Origin: Verrucomicrobiales bacterium
Lineage (GTDB): Bacteria; Verrucomicrobiota; Verrucomicrobiia; Limisphaerales; CANJXF01
Assembly: GCA_947478865.1 (NCBI GenBank)
Contig: CANJXF010000021.1
Location: forward strand, 1-64,000
Length of the DNA: 64,000 nt
Reading direction: 5' to 3'
Each line of letters begins with the position of its first letter. Positions within the stretch are counted from its first letter, which is position 1. The notes beneath the pieces were generated by a model that did not search any database, was not told the origin of the DNA, and saw nothing but the letters and a program-made list of their open reading frames with translations. Below, one piece after another: positions 28,665 to 37,818 of the stretch. A program made the position numbers and the translations under genes.

Positions 28665-29792
28665 ATGTTTATGCCGGACAACCCCAATCCGCCCGCGCCC
28701 TTGGATTTAACCAAGCTAAAAGTTTTTCCGTTGGAACAACGAATTAGCCAAACCACCATCGAAGAAATCGCCATCAAGCCCGATTCGGCTCCGCCAAACT
28801 GCGACGCGGAAAACCTTCGCCAGATCGAGGAATGCGCCAAAAAAATTCACGCCGCAAAACAGCGCGGTGCGAGCGTCATGTTCATTTACGGCGCGCACCT
28901 CGTCAAAAATGGCGGCTCGGAAATCTTGAATGAATTGATCGCGCAAAAGTGGATTACCCATCTGGCAACCAACGGCGCGGGGACGATTCACGACTGGGAA
29001 TTCGCGTTTCTCGGGCGCTCCACCGAAAGCGTGGAGAAGAACGTCGCGACCGGAACCTTCGGCACCTGGGATGAAACGGGGCGCAACATTCAACTCGCGC
29101 TGCTGGCCGGAGCGCTGGAGGAACGAGGCTACGGCGAAAGTCTCGGCAAATTCATTTGCGACGATGGCGTCACGTTGCCAACCGCCGAGGCGCTGGAAAG
29201 TTTTCTTAAAACCGAACCGTCCCACCCGCTCACACCCGCCCGCGCTGAACTGCTTCAAGCAATGCGCGTTCACAAGCTCGCCGGGGGCCGTCACGAGGTA
29301 AAACATCCGTGGAAAAGCAGTTCTGTCATCGGGCAGGCGTTTGCGCATCGCGTGCCGCTCACGGTTCATCCCGGCATCGGCTACGACATCATCTCCAACC
29401 ATCCGATGTTCAACGGCGCGGTGATTGGGCGCGCGGCGACGATTGATTTTCGACAATTCGGCGCCGCAGTGGAAAAGGTCGAAGGCGGCGTGGTCCTTTC
29501 CGTCGGTTCCGCGATCATGGGCCCGCAGGTTTTCGAAAAAAGCATCAGTTGCGTAAACAATCTTCGCATCCAGGCCGGGCGCAAAATCGTCCACGACCAC
29601 ACCATTTACGTGGTCGATTTGCAGGATGGCGGGAACTGGGATTGGACGAAAGGCGAGCCACCGCGAGACAATCCCGCCTATTATCTGCGCTTCTGCAAAA
29701 GCTTTTCCCGCATGGGCGGAGCGATGCATTACCTCCAGTGCGACAATGTCGCGTTCGTGCATCACCTGCTCCATCAGCTCAGAAAAATGTGA
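28665..29792 (+). CDS. Protein of unknown function, possibly deoxyhypusine synthase-like fold
   Basis: The 375-residue protein has alternating alpha/beta regions: ECAKKIHAAKQRGASVMFIYGAHLVKNGG, THLATNGAGTIHDWEFAFLGRSTESVEK, LTVHPGIGYDIISNHP, VVLSVGSAIMGPQVFEKSIS and FSRMGGAMHYLQCDNVAFVHHLLHQLR. The THLATNGAGTIHDWE stretch recalls the NAD-binding region of deoxyhypusine synthase-like proteins, but the active-site lysine segment is not recognisable. I cannot name a function. The N-terminal 40 residues are Pro-rich and the start could be the second ATG two codons later. It precedes the acyltransferase fusion gene by 67 bp on the same strand. Confidence 0.75.
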   Translation: MFMPDNPNPPAPLDLTKLKVFPLEQRISQTTIEEIAIKPDSAPPNCDAENLRQIEECAKKIHAAKQRGASVMFIYGAHLVKNGGSEILNELIAQKWITHLATNGAGTIHDWEFAFLGRSTESVEKNVATGTFGTWDETGRNIQLALLAGALEERGYGESLGKFICDDGVTLPTAEALESFLKTEPSHPLTPARAELLQAMRVHKLAGGRHEVKHPWKSSSVIGQAFAHRVPLTVHPGIGYDIISNHPMFNGAVIGRAATIDFRQFGAAVEKVEGGVVLSVGSAIMGPQVFEKSISCVNNLRIQAGRKIVHDHTIYVVDLQDGGNWDWTKGEPPRDNPAYYLRFCKSFSRMGGAMHYLQCDNVAFVHHLLHQLRKM

Positions 29793-29859
29793 ATGCGTTC
29801 GGGCCAACTTTGTGCCGATTGACAACGGGCGTGCGAACGCGTGACCTTGATCCAATCCC

Positions 29860-32748
29860 ATGAACGCGCCCGGCAATTTCAGTTTCATTCGTGCCGCTGT
29901 CCGGAGTCTCGCCCGTATCTACTATCCAAAAATTGAAATGAGCGACCGCGAGCGCATTCCCGCTTCCGGCCCGGCTCTACTCGTTGCCAATCACGCAAAT
30001 TCGTTAATTGATCCGATCGTTCTCGGCATCGCGGCTTCTCGTCGCATCCACTTCCTCGCAAAAGCGCCACTCTTTGAAATCCCCGTTTTCGGCAACGCCT
30101 TGCGTGCGCTCGGCATGGTTCCGGCCTACCGGGGCAGCGATGATCCAAGTCAGGTGAAGGGCAATTTGAAGTCGCTCTCCGCCGCTGCAGAATTCCTTCA
30201 AGCCGGCGAAGCGGTCGGAATTTTTCCCGAAGGTAAATCGCACGACGCCACCAAAGTGGATCGCGTCAAATCGGGCGCGGCACGAATCGCCCTCGCCGCC
30301 TTCAAGAATGGCGCGAAGGATTTGAAAGTCGTCCCGGTCGGAATAAATTACGAACGCAAGGAACAATTCCGCAGCTCAATCTGGGTGCGCGTCGGTGAAC
30401 CGATTGTTGTCGGCGACTGGCTTGCCGCACAAACCGGGGATGAACATCAAACTCTGCGCGCGTTGACCGGCGAAATCGATCGCCGATTGAAAGCGGCCGT
30501 CGTCCACCTGAATGAGGAAACCTGGGAACCGTTCCTGCGCGACTTGGAAATTCTCGTCCCGCCGAAAAACAGAAAGCAGCCTGTCGCCGCCATTCGCCAG
30601 CGCAAACGCCTCGCAGACGGCATCAATTATTTCGCGCAAAAAAATCCGCTTCGTGCCGCCCGTCTTGCGAGCGGCATGCGCAAGTTCCGCGAGAAACTGG
30701 ACGCCTCCGGAATCAAAATGAATTCGCCCGTCCTCTGGAAACGCGGCTGGCGTCGCCCCCTGCGCATGGCCTGGAACACCCTCTGGCTGGTGCTCATTTC
30801 CATCCCGGCAATTCTCGGCGCGCTGCACAACGTCGTCCCGTTTCTTTTCGCGCGCGGAGTCGGATCGCTCCTTCGCCAGCCCGGCAGGATGACCCTCTCC
30901 CTCGTGCGCCTGGGCGTTGGCCTCCCGGTTTTCATCGCGTGGTATTTTTTCATCTGGCGTTGGATGAACGGATATTTTCTGCCGTGGGTGGCGTGGACCT
31001 GGGCGGCGGCGATGCCGTTCGCTGGAATCCTCGCGACGAACTATTTCTCACGTGCCCGAAAAAATGTTCGCATCTGGAAGGAACACTTTCTCTTGCTCTG
31101 GCGCCCGGCGCAAATCGCCGAACTCCGGGATGAGCAAAACCGGCTGCGCCTGCAACTTGCGGAACTGGACGAAGCCTATCATCAAGTTTCTCCCGCTGAC
31201 CCGCTCCTGCCCGAACGAAAAATCACGCGCCCGATGGTTTTCCGGGTTGCCGCGCGCTGGGCTGTCCTCCTCGCCGTGCTCGCTGGCGTTTTCGCTTGGA
31301 CCAGCCACCATTTCCAAAACCGGCGGCTGGCTGAATTGCAATTTGCCGGGCCGAATTGGAGCCATGTTTCCGCCGAGAACCTGTCCCCGCAGCTCGATGC
31401 CGATCAAAAGGCGCTCTTCGATATTCTCGGAGGAGTCGGCAAGTTAGAGATTCGCGCCGCGGGACTGCGTGATGAATTCGCCTCGGGAAAACGCACTTAT
31501 TATCACCAGGCCGACAACGATGCGATTCGCCAGCTGCTGCTCAGCTATTTGAATTATCGCGCCGCCCTCCTGCGGCTCGTTTGGAAATATCAAACCTACG
31601 AAACCGTCGCCGACGAGAAGCTGCGCCTGCGAGCCTTCCTCGTCGGATTGACGGCCGGTTCCGCGCTTTATGAAGCGTCGCTGAAATTTGTCTCGCTGCA
31701 TCAGGACGCCGTGGCCATTCGCAAACTGAACGAGGCCGAGCCGCTCTGGGGCATTCCTCCCAATCTGCTCGACACCATCCAGCGCAATTTGATTCAGCCG
31801 GAGAATCGCCAGGTGCTCGCCGAGGCTCTGAAGCAATACCGCCAATTCCAGCCCGCATTTCAGAAGAACGGCTTGAATGATTCTGCGCCGTTCGTGGACT
31901 TTCACGCCGCCATTCAGCACTCCGTTGATAGCGTTAAACAATTCCAACCCCTGCTCGCCAAAGAAACATTGAAAGCCACCGAGGGCAAGGAGCCAATCTA
32001 CAAAATCAAGTCCTACGTCTCCACCTGGATTGGCGACACCAAAATCCGCGAACCGCGCCACGGTAAATCGTTGATCCAGCCAGAGCAGGTCGTTGAATTG
32101 CGCCGGAAACTCCAGCCCGGCGACATCATGATCGAGCGGCGAAATTGGTTTCTCTCCAATGCCTTTCTGCCCGGCTACTGGCCGCACGCCGCGCTTTACG
32201 TCGGGACGAAAACCGATTTGGAGAAGCTCGGGTTGGCCAACGACCCGCGCCTGAAAAGTCATTGGAAGGAATTTATCAAGAACGACGAGTCCGGCCACGA
32301 GCACGTCATCATCGAATCCGTCAGCGAAGGCGTCGTCTTTTCCTCGCTCGAACATTCCATCGGCGGCGGCGATTCGGCGGCAGTGATGCGGCCGCGCCTG
32401 GACCAAACCCGAATCCGCGAATGCATCGCCCGCGCCTTCAGCCACGTCGGCAAGCCCTACGATTTCGAATTCGATTTCTTCACCACCGACAAACTCGTTT
32501 GCACCGAACTCGTTTACCGCGCCTACGATGGCGACATTCAATTCCCGCTCGTGGAAATCCTTGGAACCAAAACCTTGCCCGCCCTGGAAATCGTCCGAAA
32601 GTTCTCCAACGAACGGGGCACCACCAACGCGCAATTGGACTTCGTCAGCTTCCTCGATGGCAGCGAGAAGACCGGCCGCGCGAAGTTCGTGGATGAAAAA
32701 GTATTCATCGAGACCCTTCACCGCCCTGCCCTGACCTGGTTGCAGTAG
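29860..32748 (+). CDS. PlsC-type acyltransferase fused to a YiiX-like permuted papain-fold domain
   Basis: The 962-residue protein joins three parts. Residues 1-230 are a lysophospholipid acyltransferase: LLVANHANSLIDPIVLG with the catalytic His45 in an HX5D variant motif, RIHFLAKAPLFEIPVFG, and FPEGKSHD. Residues 290-500 carry several hydrophobic segments. The C-terminal 220 residues form a YiiX/permuted NlpC-P60 domain: KLQPGDIMIERR, WPHAALYVG (His776), HVIIESVSEGVVF and TDKLVCTELVYRAY (Cys881). The first domain should acylate lysophosphatidate in the membrane. The second belongs to a fold with lipid-cleaving or acyl-transferring members. The fusion suggests lipid turnover at the envelope. 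Confidence 0.85.
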   Translation: MNAPGNFSFIRAAVRSLARIYYPKIEMSDRERIPASGPALLVANHANSLIDPIVLGIAASRRIHFLAKAPLFEIPVFGNALRALGMVPAYRGSDDPSQVKGNLKSLSAAAEFLQAGEAVGIFPEGKSHDATKVDRVKSGAARIALAAFKNGAKDLKVVPVGINYERKEQFRSSIWVRVGEPIVVGDWLAAQTGDEHQTLRALTGEIDRRLKAAVVHLNEETWEPFLRDLEILVPPKNRKQPVAAIRQRKRLADGINYFAQKNPLRAARLASGMRKFREKLDASGIKMNSPVLWKRGWRRPLRMAWNTLWLVLISIPAILGALHNVVPFLFARGVGSLLRQPGRMTLSLVRLGVGLPVFIAWYFFIWRWMNGYFLPWVAWTWAAAMPFAGILATNYFSRARKNVRIWKEHFLLLWRPAQIAELRDEQNRLRLQLAELDEAYHQVSPADPLLPERKITRPMVFRVAARWAVLLAVLAGVFAWTSHHFQNRRLAELQFAGPNWSHVSAENLSPQLDADQKALFDILGGVGKLEIRAAGLRDEFASGKRTYYHQADNDAIRQLLLSYLNYRAALLRLVWKYQTYETVADEKLRLRAFLVGLTAGSALYEASLKFVSLHQDAVAIRKLNEAEPLWGIPPNLLDTIQRNLIQPENRQVLAEALKQYRQFQPAFQKNGLNDSAPFVDFHAAIQHSVDSVKQFQPLLAKETLKATEGKEPIYKIKSYVSTWIGDTKIREPRHGKSLIQPEQVVELRRKLQPGDIMIERRNWFLSNAFLPGYWPHAALYVGTKTDLEKLGLANDPRLKSHWKEFIKNDESGHEHVIIESVSEGVVFSSLEHSIGGGDSAAVMRPRLDQTRIRECIARAFSHVGKPYDFEFDFFTTDKLVCTELVYRAYDGDIQFPLVEILGTKTLPALEIVRKFSNERGTTNAQLDFVSFLDGSEKTGRAKFVDEKVFIETLHRPALTWLQ

Positions 32749-32969
32749 GACCCGGCAATGCCCGCGCGGTGCAGGGTTAAAAGCCGGGGCGGAAGCCCTT
32801 TTTCAACATCTAACGCCATGTAACCGCCGGGAAACGGCATAGGACCAAACCAGGCAACAGGAACTTCGGGAGAACAACCAAACCACCACCTTCAAACCTA
32901 CCCAGGCCGCCTGTATCTAAATCTGGCCTCAAATAGTTTTCACATGATCGGAAGACTTGTTAGGCGTCA

Positions 32970-33305
32970 TCACAGAGGTCTCCCGATAAGTGCGAACACG
33001 ATGCCTCGGACAATCACCAACAAAATCCAAACGCCCACGGACGGCGCCCACAATGTCATCATTTGGCTGGAAGAAACCTCTCGGCGCATATAGGGAACTG
33101 ATGCAAAAGTGAAACCCGCAAGGAAAACGATAAAGCTTAAAATGACCGCTGCGGTTCTCAACGGGCCAATTCCAATGAAATCCTCCATAAGTTGAACACA
33201 CATGAAAACACCGGGAAAAATCCAAAGAGGAAGGAATCGCTTCCAATACTTATGAAACAGCGTGCTCTTATCGATTACCGCTGGCTTCGGTTGATCCGCA
33301 TTCAT
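32970..33305 (-). CDS. Small membrane protein of unknown function
   Basis: The 111-residue product has three hydrophobic segments (LWIFPGVFMCVQLMEDF, AAVILSFIVFLAGFTFASV, VGVWILLVIVRGIVFAL). There is a Lys-rich N-terminus before the first one. I do not recognise a family. Codon use and hydrophobic pattern support real coding. It is alone on the minus strand, convergent with the acyltransferase gene across 220 bp with no clear feature. Confidence 0.7.
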   Translation of the reverse strand: MNADQPKPAVIDKSTLFHKYWKRFLPLWIFPGVFMCVQLMEDFIGIGPLRTAAVILSFIVFLAGFTFASVPYMRREVSSSQMMTLWAPSVGVWILLVIVRGIVFALIGRPL

Positions 33306-33838
33306 GCTGCCTAGTCAGTATGGCTTTCGCTGCAGGTGAAAGCGGTATTTGCCCTCCGGGGAGAGCGTGGGTTGAGGACCGCCGAGCGGAACGCCGAACC
33401 ACCCGTTGCGGGACGCACGCCCCGCCGGAAGCGCCCGGTCGGCTGCAATGGTCGCTGACAAATTACCCGAACCCTCCGACTGCCCAAAGGGACGGCGGCT
33501 AGATGCCATGAACGGTTGGGGCGAGGCACCATCCAGTGCCACCCTGAACCCATTATGAAAAAAACATACGTCCTTAAACCAATCATGACACCTGCGACCC
33601 TAACCTCGGCCTCCGCACTGCGCAAGCCCGTCGTTGCGCCGCCGCGCCAGCCGCTGCCGAGGCACGATTTTTCGCCACGAAGTCACCGAGCCGGAGAGGA
33701 AAAAAACAGGCTCAAAAAAACTCTATGCCGCCAAGCCTCTTAGAAGGCCACCTGGCCTTCGAACAGAGATACCTGGGGTCCGACTAGAGAAGTCGCACCT
33801 TGACGGTGAGAGCGGCGATGCGCAGGATTTCTTGCGTG
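33306..33838. other. Intergenic stretch without a convincing gene
   Basis: About 530 bp between a leftward and a rightward gene. Short frames exist on both strands: a minus-strand frame ending in PEGKYRFHLQRKPY and a plus-strand ATGAAAAAAAC start at 33555. Both have poor codon use and no family likeness. The GC-rich left part looks like repeat-derived DNA. No terminator, tRNA or promoter was defined. Confidence 0.6.
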
Positions 33839-35008
33839 ATGAGACGATTGAATTGGCTGGCGCTCGTATTTTCCCTTGTCGTTAATTCAAACCATGGATC
33901 TGCCACGGAGCAATTGTCCACCACCGAGCAAATCAAGGCGTTTTTTGGATCGTCGGATTACCAGAACCGGCACCCTACCGATGCTGAGTTCATTAACGAT
34001 CTCTATCGTGTCGTTTTGCAAAGGGAGCCGGATCCCCAGGGCTACAAGGTGTGGACGGCAGCCTTGCGCAATGGCACGGATAAACCCGACGCGCGGACGA
34101 AGGCGCTCGAGGCATTTCTAAAGTCACCCGAATCCAAGGCCATCCGTTCGGGGATCGCGGCCGCGGGCCTTTCCAAAGACACCACGCGCAACCCCGGCAA
34201 CGTGGTGTTTGACACCACGGGCGTCCTGGTCAACGACGCATCGGCGCTGCCCGCGGATCGTTACATGGCCAACTTGAAAAAGGCCAGAGTCACGTGGATC
34301 GCCCTGCAAATCGACAACGGCGGGAAGGCCCGAATGGACAACATTTCTGCGATTGAAAAAGGCTGGTTGAAGACATGGCGAGCGGCTGGGTTCAAAGTAG
34401 GTTTCTGGGGTGTGGCGCGCGGTGTGACCCAGCATAACAGCGACAAGGCTGTTGCCGAGTCCATTGCGCACGTCCAGTCGGACGCGGCCCTGGCCGCGAA
34501 ACTCACAGCAGAGCACGGCGGAGATTTCTATATTGCCGACTGTGAAGATCCTTACCAGGGCTACAACCAGACCGATCCGACACCAAAGCTCAATGCGGTT
34601 TATGTCCAGGCGTTCCAGCATGCGGCCACAGCAGCTGGAATCGGGACGATTCCGCGGTCGCTCTCCAGCATGGGGCGGGTGGCGCTGGCCATGCAGCCGT
34701 GGATTGAGAATGGCTGGGACGCGATGCCGCAGGCCTATTGGAACTCCTACGCGGTGTATCAGCCGAGCAAATGCGTGGATTTTTACGTGAAGGATGGAGG
34801 CTGGCCCGTGGGGCGCGTGCATCCAACGATTGCGACTTACACGGGTGATGGAGAAAAACGATCGGTGTCGTTGCAGGATTATGCCGCTGACCTCAAGACG
34901 AGGCCGACCACCGGTTTTTCCTACTACCTGCCCGAATCCTATCTCGGCCTGAATAACGACAGTGGTTACGAGCAGTTGGCGACGATGGCAGGAACTGGAA
35001 AGTATTAA
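33839..35008 (+). CDS. Secreted protein with DUF4214 domain and DUF1906-like glycoside-hydrolase barrel
   Basis: The protein has about 389 residues from MRRLNWLALV, with a signal peptide ending near NHGSA. Residues about 25-105 are DUF4214-like: DAEFINDLYRVVLQREPDPQGYKVWTAAL and ALEAFLKSPE. The rest resembles the Rv2525c/DUF1906-like glycosidase-type barrel: VVFDTTGVLVND, VTWIALQIDNGG, FKVGFWGVARGV, FYIADCEDPYQGY, DAMPQAYWNSY and a closing TGFSYYLPESYLG. Acidic residues at the strand ends could be catalytic. An earlier ATG (33800) lacks a signal-like context. Its substrate is unknown. Confidence 0.75.
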   Translation: MRRLNWLALVFSLVVNSNHGSATEQLSTTEQIKAFFGSSDYQNRHPTDAEFINDLYRVVLQREPDPQGYKVWTAALRNGTDKPDARTKALEAFLKSPESKAIRSGIAAAGLSKDTTRNPGNVVFDTTGVLVNDASALPADRYMANLKKARVTWIALQIDNGGKARMDNISAIEKGWLKTWRAAGFKVGFWGVARGVTQHNSDKAVAESIAHVQSDAALAAKLTAEHGGDFYIADCEDPYQGYNQTDPTPKLNAVYVQAFQHAATAAGIGTIPRSLSSMGRVALAMQPWIENGWDAMPQAYWNSYAVYQPSKCVDFYVKDGGWPVGRVHPTIATYTGDGEKRSVSLQDYAADLKTRPTTGFSYYLPESYLGLNNDSGYEQLATMAGTGKY

Positions 35009-35155
35009 GAGGACAGATGGGGAATAGACGGTTCGAACCAGAGAACGCTGCCTGTGAAATAAATTACCTCGATGATGAGGATGTGGTTAGTGGAAACACT
35101 TCGCACCCCGGAGCCGAGTTGAGCTGGTTTGCTCGCTGCTCTTGCAGGCGCGGAC

Positions 35156-36142
35156 CTACTTCAAATGCTGCTTGATCCACGCCAACGCATCGGGCACGTA
35201 GATTTCTCCCAACTGGTGGCCCTTGTCGTACCAGATCAGCTTCGTGTTTGGCCCTTCGATGTAGCGGTGGTACGACGCCTCCAGCGTCCCGACATAGTCC
35301 TCTTTTCCATCTTTGCGGCCCATGAGCATGAGGAACGGCCGATTGCCAATGCCCCAACTGTAATCCACCGGCGACGCCGGGCCGTATCCTATGCTGAGCA
35401 GCGGCGGCACAACCGCCACGGCCATCTTGATGCGCGGCTCGACGGAAAGCAGGTAGAATGAGTCCATGCCTCCCATGCTGTAGCCGATCAGGCCGACGCC
35501 GTTCGTGTCCACCATACCGCGCTCAAAAATGAAATCGAGCGCCCTCCGGTAGTCCTTCACCGTCTGGATAGAAACCTCGGCGTATGTGAAGTAGCTGCGG
35601 CGGGCGGGCACCTTCGGATCATCGAACGGGTTGACATGCTGATAATCAATTTCATTGCTTCGTTCGCCGTGGGTGGCTGCGTCCAACGCGAGGACGGCAT
35701 AACCAGCTTCCAGCAGCGCCTTTCGCATCAGGCCACCGCTAATATAGTTGTCGTCCTTATACCAATCTTCCTTGCCGCCGGACCAGCCGTGCAGCAGCAG
35801 CACCAATCGCCAGGGCTTCTGGTTCGTGCTGGGAAACTCGATGTAGCCCGGCACCAGAAAACCCTGTGCGCCCCGGAAGACAAACTTCTGGCGCAAACCG
35901 CCGTCACCTTTCCACTCCCGCACGATGCGGCCGTCGAGCGGAATGGCTTTGTCGTAGTCGAAGAAAGGCAGCCGCGACTTGAACGCTTCTTCGCTGATTC
36001 GCGGATATGGTGTCGCATCTTCGGCACGGGCAATGAATGCAAGGCCGCAAAAACCGCAAGCCACAACGACCCAACATAAAACGCGGATTTGTGCGCGAAT
36101 CGATTTTCCGCGTGCGAACCGGCGATGAAGGAATTTTGGCAT
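35156..36142 (-). CDS. Secreted alpha/beta hydrolase (dienelactone hydrolase/esterase type)
   Basis: The 328-residue protein has a basic N-terminus and a signal-like segment (RVLCWVVVACGFCGLAFIARAE). The hydrolase core has LVLLLHGWSGGKEDW for the oxyanion loop, YAVLALDAATHGERSN, the nucleophile motif GYSMGGMDS, PFLMLMGRKDGKEDYV for the acid residue, and KGHQLG for the catalytic His. It is probably an ester-cleaving enzyme acting outside the cytoplasm. The substrate cannot be told. It is alone on the minus strand. Confidence 0.85.
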   Translation of the reverse strand: MPKFLHRRFARGKSIRAQIRVLCWVVVACGFCGLAFIARAEDATPYPRISEEAFKSRLPFFDYDKAIPLDGRIVREWKGDGGLRQKFVFRGAQGFLVPGYIEFPSTNQKPWRLVLLLHGWSGGKEDWYKDDNYISGGLMRKALLEAGYAVLALDAATHGERSNEIDYQHVNPFDDPKVPARRSYFTYAEVSIQTVKDYRRALDFIFERGMVDTNGVGLIGYSMGGMDSFYLLSVEPRIKMAVAVVPPLLSIGYGPASPVDYSWGIGNRPFLMLMGRKDGKEDYVGTLEASYHRYIEGPNTKLIWYDKGHQLGEIYVPDALAWIKQHLK

Positions 36143-36378
36143 GACCGCAAGCTAAGTATCTGCACGCGCCAGCGCAATCAAGGAGGTCGAAAACGAACTG
36201 CGAACTCGCGCGAGCCCTTGCCCGCCCGACTCATCGGCGAGATTGTCCCAGCGGTGCCGACCAACCTCTTTCCCACGCGAGCGTCGGAGACGGGATGATT
36301 CGCCGCTTGGCCGCTTGCCTCTCGTCACTCTCCGGCGAGGGCAGCTTCAGGGCTTTGCAGGAATAGGCGCTAGGCCGT

Positions 36379-37815
36379 TCACGCCAGGACCGCCTTTACA
36401 ACCTGGCCATGCACATCGGTCAGGCGGAAGTCGCGCCCCGCGTGCCGGTAAGTGAGCCGTTCGTGATCGAAGCCGAGGCAGTGCAGGATGGTCGCCTGAA
36501 GATCATGGACGTGGACCGGGTTTTCGACGACGTGAAAACCGAGATCGTCTGTTGCGCCATGGCTGAATCCTGCATTGATGCCGCCGCCCGCCATCCAAAC
36601 AGTGTAGGCCTGAGGATGATGATCGCGACCTTGACTGCGGCCGAGTGCGGAGTTGGACTCGACCATCGGGGTGCGGCCGAATTCGCCGCCCCAGACCACC
36701 AGCGTCTCCTCGAGCAGCCCACGGCGCTTGAGGTCCATGACCAGCGCGGCGCTGGCCTGGTCGGTCGCGCCGGCATTGCTTTTCACGTTGCCGGCCACGT
36801 CGCTGTGCGCGTCCCAGCCTTCGTGGTAAATGTTCACAAAGCGCACCCCCCGCTCAATCATCCGGCGCGCCAGCAGACAGGCGCGGGCAAAGGAAGGTTT
36901 TTCGGGATCGCAGCCATAAAGTGCCAGCGTCTCCTTGCTTTCGCTCTTCAGGTCCATCAGGTCAGGCGCGGAGGTCTGAAGTTGAAAAGCCATTTCATAG
37001 GCGGCGGTGCGGGTAGTGATCTCCGGGTCCCCCTCCACCGCGAAACGCCTCTCGTTGAGCGCGGTGACCAAATCGAGCGTGTCACGCTGGAGCTTTGGAT
37101 CCACGCCCGCCGGGCTGTTTACGTCCAAGATGGGCGGTCCTTGATTGCGGAAACGCACCCCGGTGTAGAGGGTCGGCAGGAAGCCGCTCGACCAGAGTGC
37201 GGCACCGCCGCTCAAGCCACCTCCGGTGCTCATTACGACGAACGCGGGTAGATTCTGAGTCTCCGCCCCTAAACCGTAAAGCGCCCATGATCCGAGGCTC
37301 GGCCGGCCCGGTTGGGAGAATCCGGTGTTGAAGAAAATCTGCGCCGGCGCGTGATTGAACTGGTCCGTGTGGACGGAACGAATGAGGCAGATGTCGTCCA
37401 CCACTTTTGCCAGGTGCGGCAACATTTCGGACAACTCGGCGCCGGACTGGCCGTGCCGGGCAAACTTAAAGCGCGGCCCGAGCACGGCGGCATCCGGCCG
37501 AATGAACGCGTAGCGCTGGCCGCCGATAACGGACGGCGGCAGCGGCCGGCCTTCGAGTTTTGCGAGCTCGGGTTTGTTGTCGAACAACTCGAGCTGGCTT
37601 GGCGCGCCCGCCATGAAGAGGTGAATGACGCGCTTCGCCTTGCCCGGAAAATGAGGCGGGCGCGGCGCGAGCGGATGGGTCGTGCTGCAAAGCCCGCGCC
37701 CGCCAAGCGCATCGGTGAGCAATCCAGCGAGCGCAATCTTTCCCAGGCCAACGCCGCAGTCGCGCAGGAAGTGGCGGCGCGTGACGGCGAGGCAGTTTTG
37801 TTGCAGCGAATTCAT
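36379..37815 (-). CDS. DUF1501 protein with twin-arginine signal
   Basis: The 478-residue protein carries the export motif TRRHFLRDCGVGLGKIALAGLL. Its DUF1501 core has HLFMAGAPSQLELFDNKPELAKLEGRPLP, MLPHLAKVVDDICLIRSVHTDQFNHAPAQ, LLARRMIERGVRFVNIYHEGWDAHSDV, LEETLVVWGGEFGRTPMVESN, GRDHHPQAYTVWMAGGGINAG and HCLGFDHERLTYRHAGRDFRLTDVHG. The family is sulfatase-like and secreted, always near DUF1549/DUF1553 proteins in planctomycetes and verrucomicrobia. Its reaction is not established. It begins 3 bp after the partner gene and is co-transcribed with it. Confidence 0.92.
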   Translation of the reverse strand: MNSLQQNCLAVTRRHFLRDCGVGLGKIALAGLLTDALGGRGLCSTTHPLAPRPPHFPGKAKRVIHLFMAGAPSQLELFDNKPELAKLEGRPLPPSVIGGQRYAFIRPDAAVLGPRFKFARHGQSGAELSEMLPHLAKVVDDICLIRSVHTDQFNHAPAQIFFNTGFSQPGRPSLGSWALYGLGAETQNLPAFVVMSTGGGLSGGAALWSSGFLPTLYTGVRFRNQGPPILDVNSPAGVDPKLQRDTLDLVTALNERRFAVEGDPEITTRTAAYEMAFQLQTSAPDLMDLKSESKETLALYGCDPEKPSFARACLLARRMIERGVRFVNIYHEGWDAHSDVAGNVKSNAGATDQASAALVMDLKRRGLLEETLVVWGGEFGRTPMVESNSALGRSQGRDHHPQAYTVWMAGGGINAGFSHGATDDLGFHVVENPVHVHDLQATILHCLGFDHERLTYRHAGRDFRLTDVHGQVVKAVLA

Positions 37816-37818
37816 GGT

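Noticed and set aside
33315-33743. Small frames on both strands in the 33.3-33.8 kb gap
   Set aside because: No recognisable motif, no ribosome-binding site and biased Pro/Arg composition typical of non-coding GC-rich DNA.
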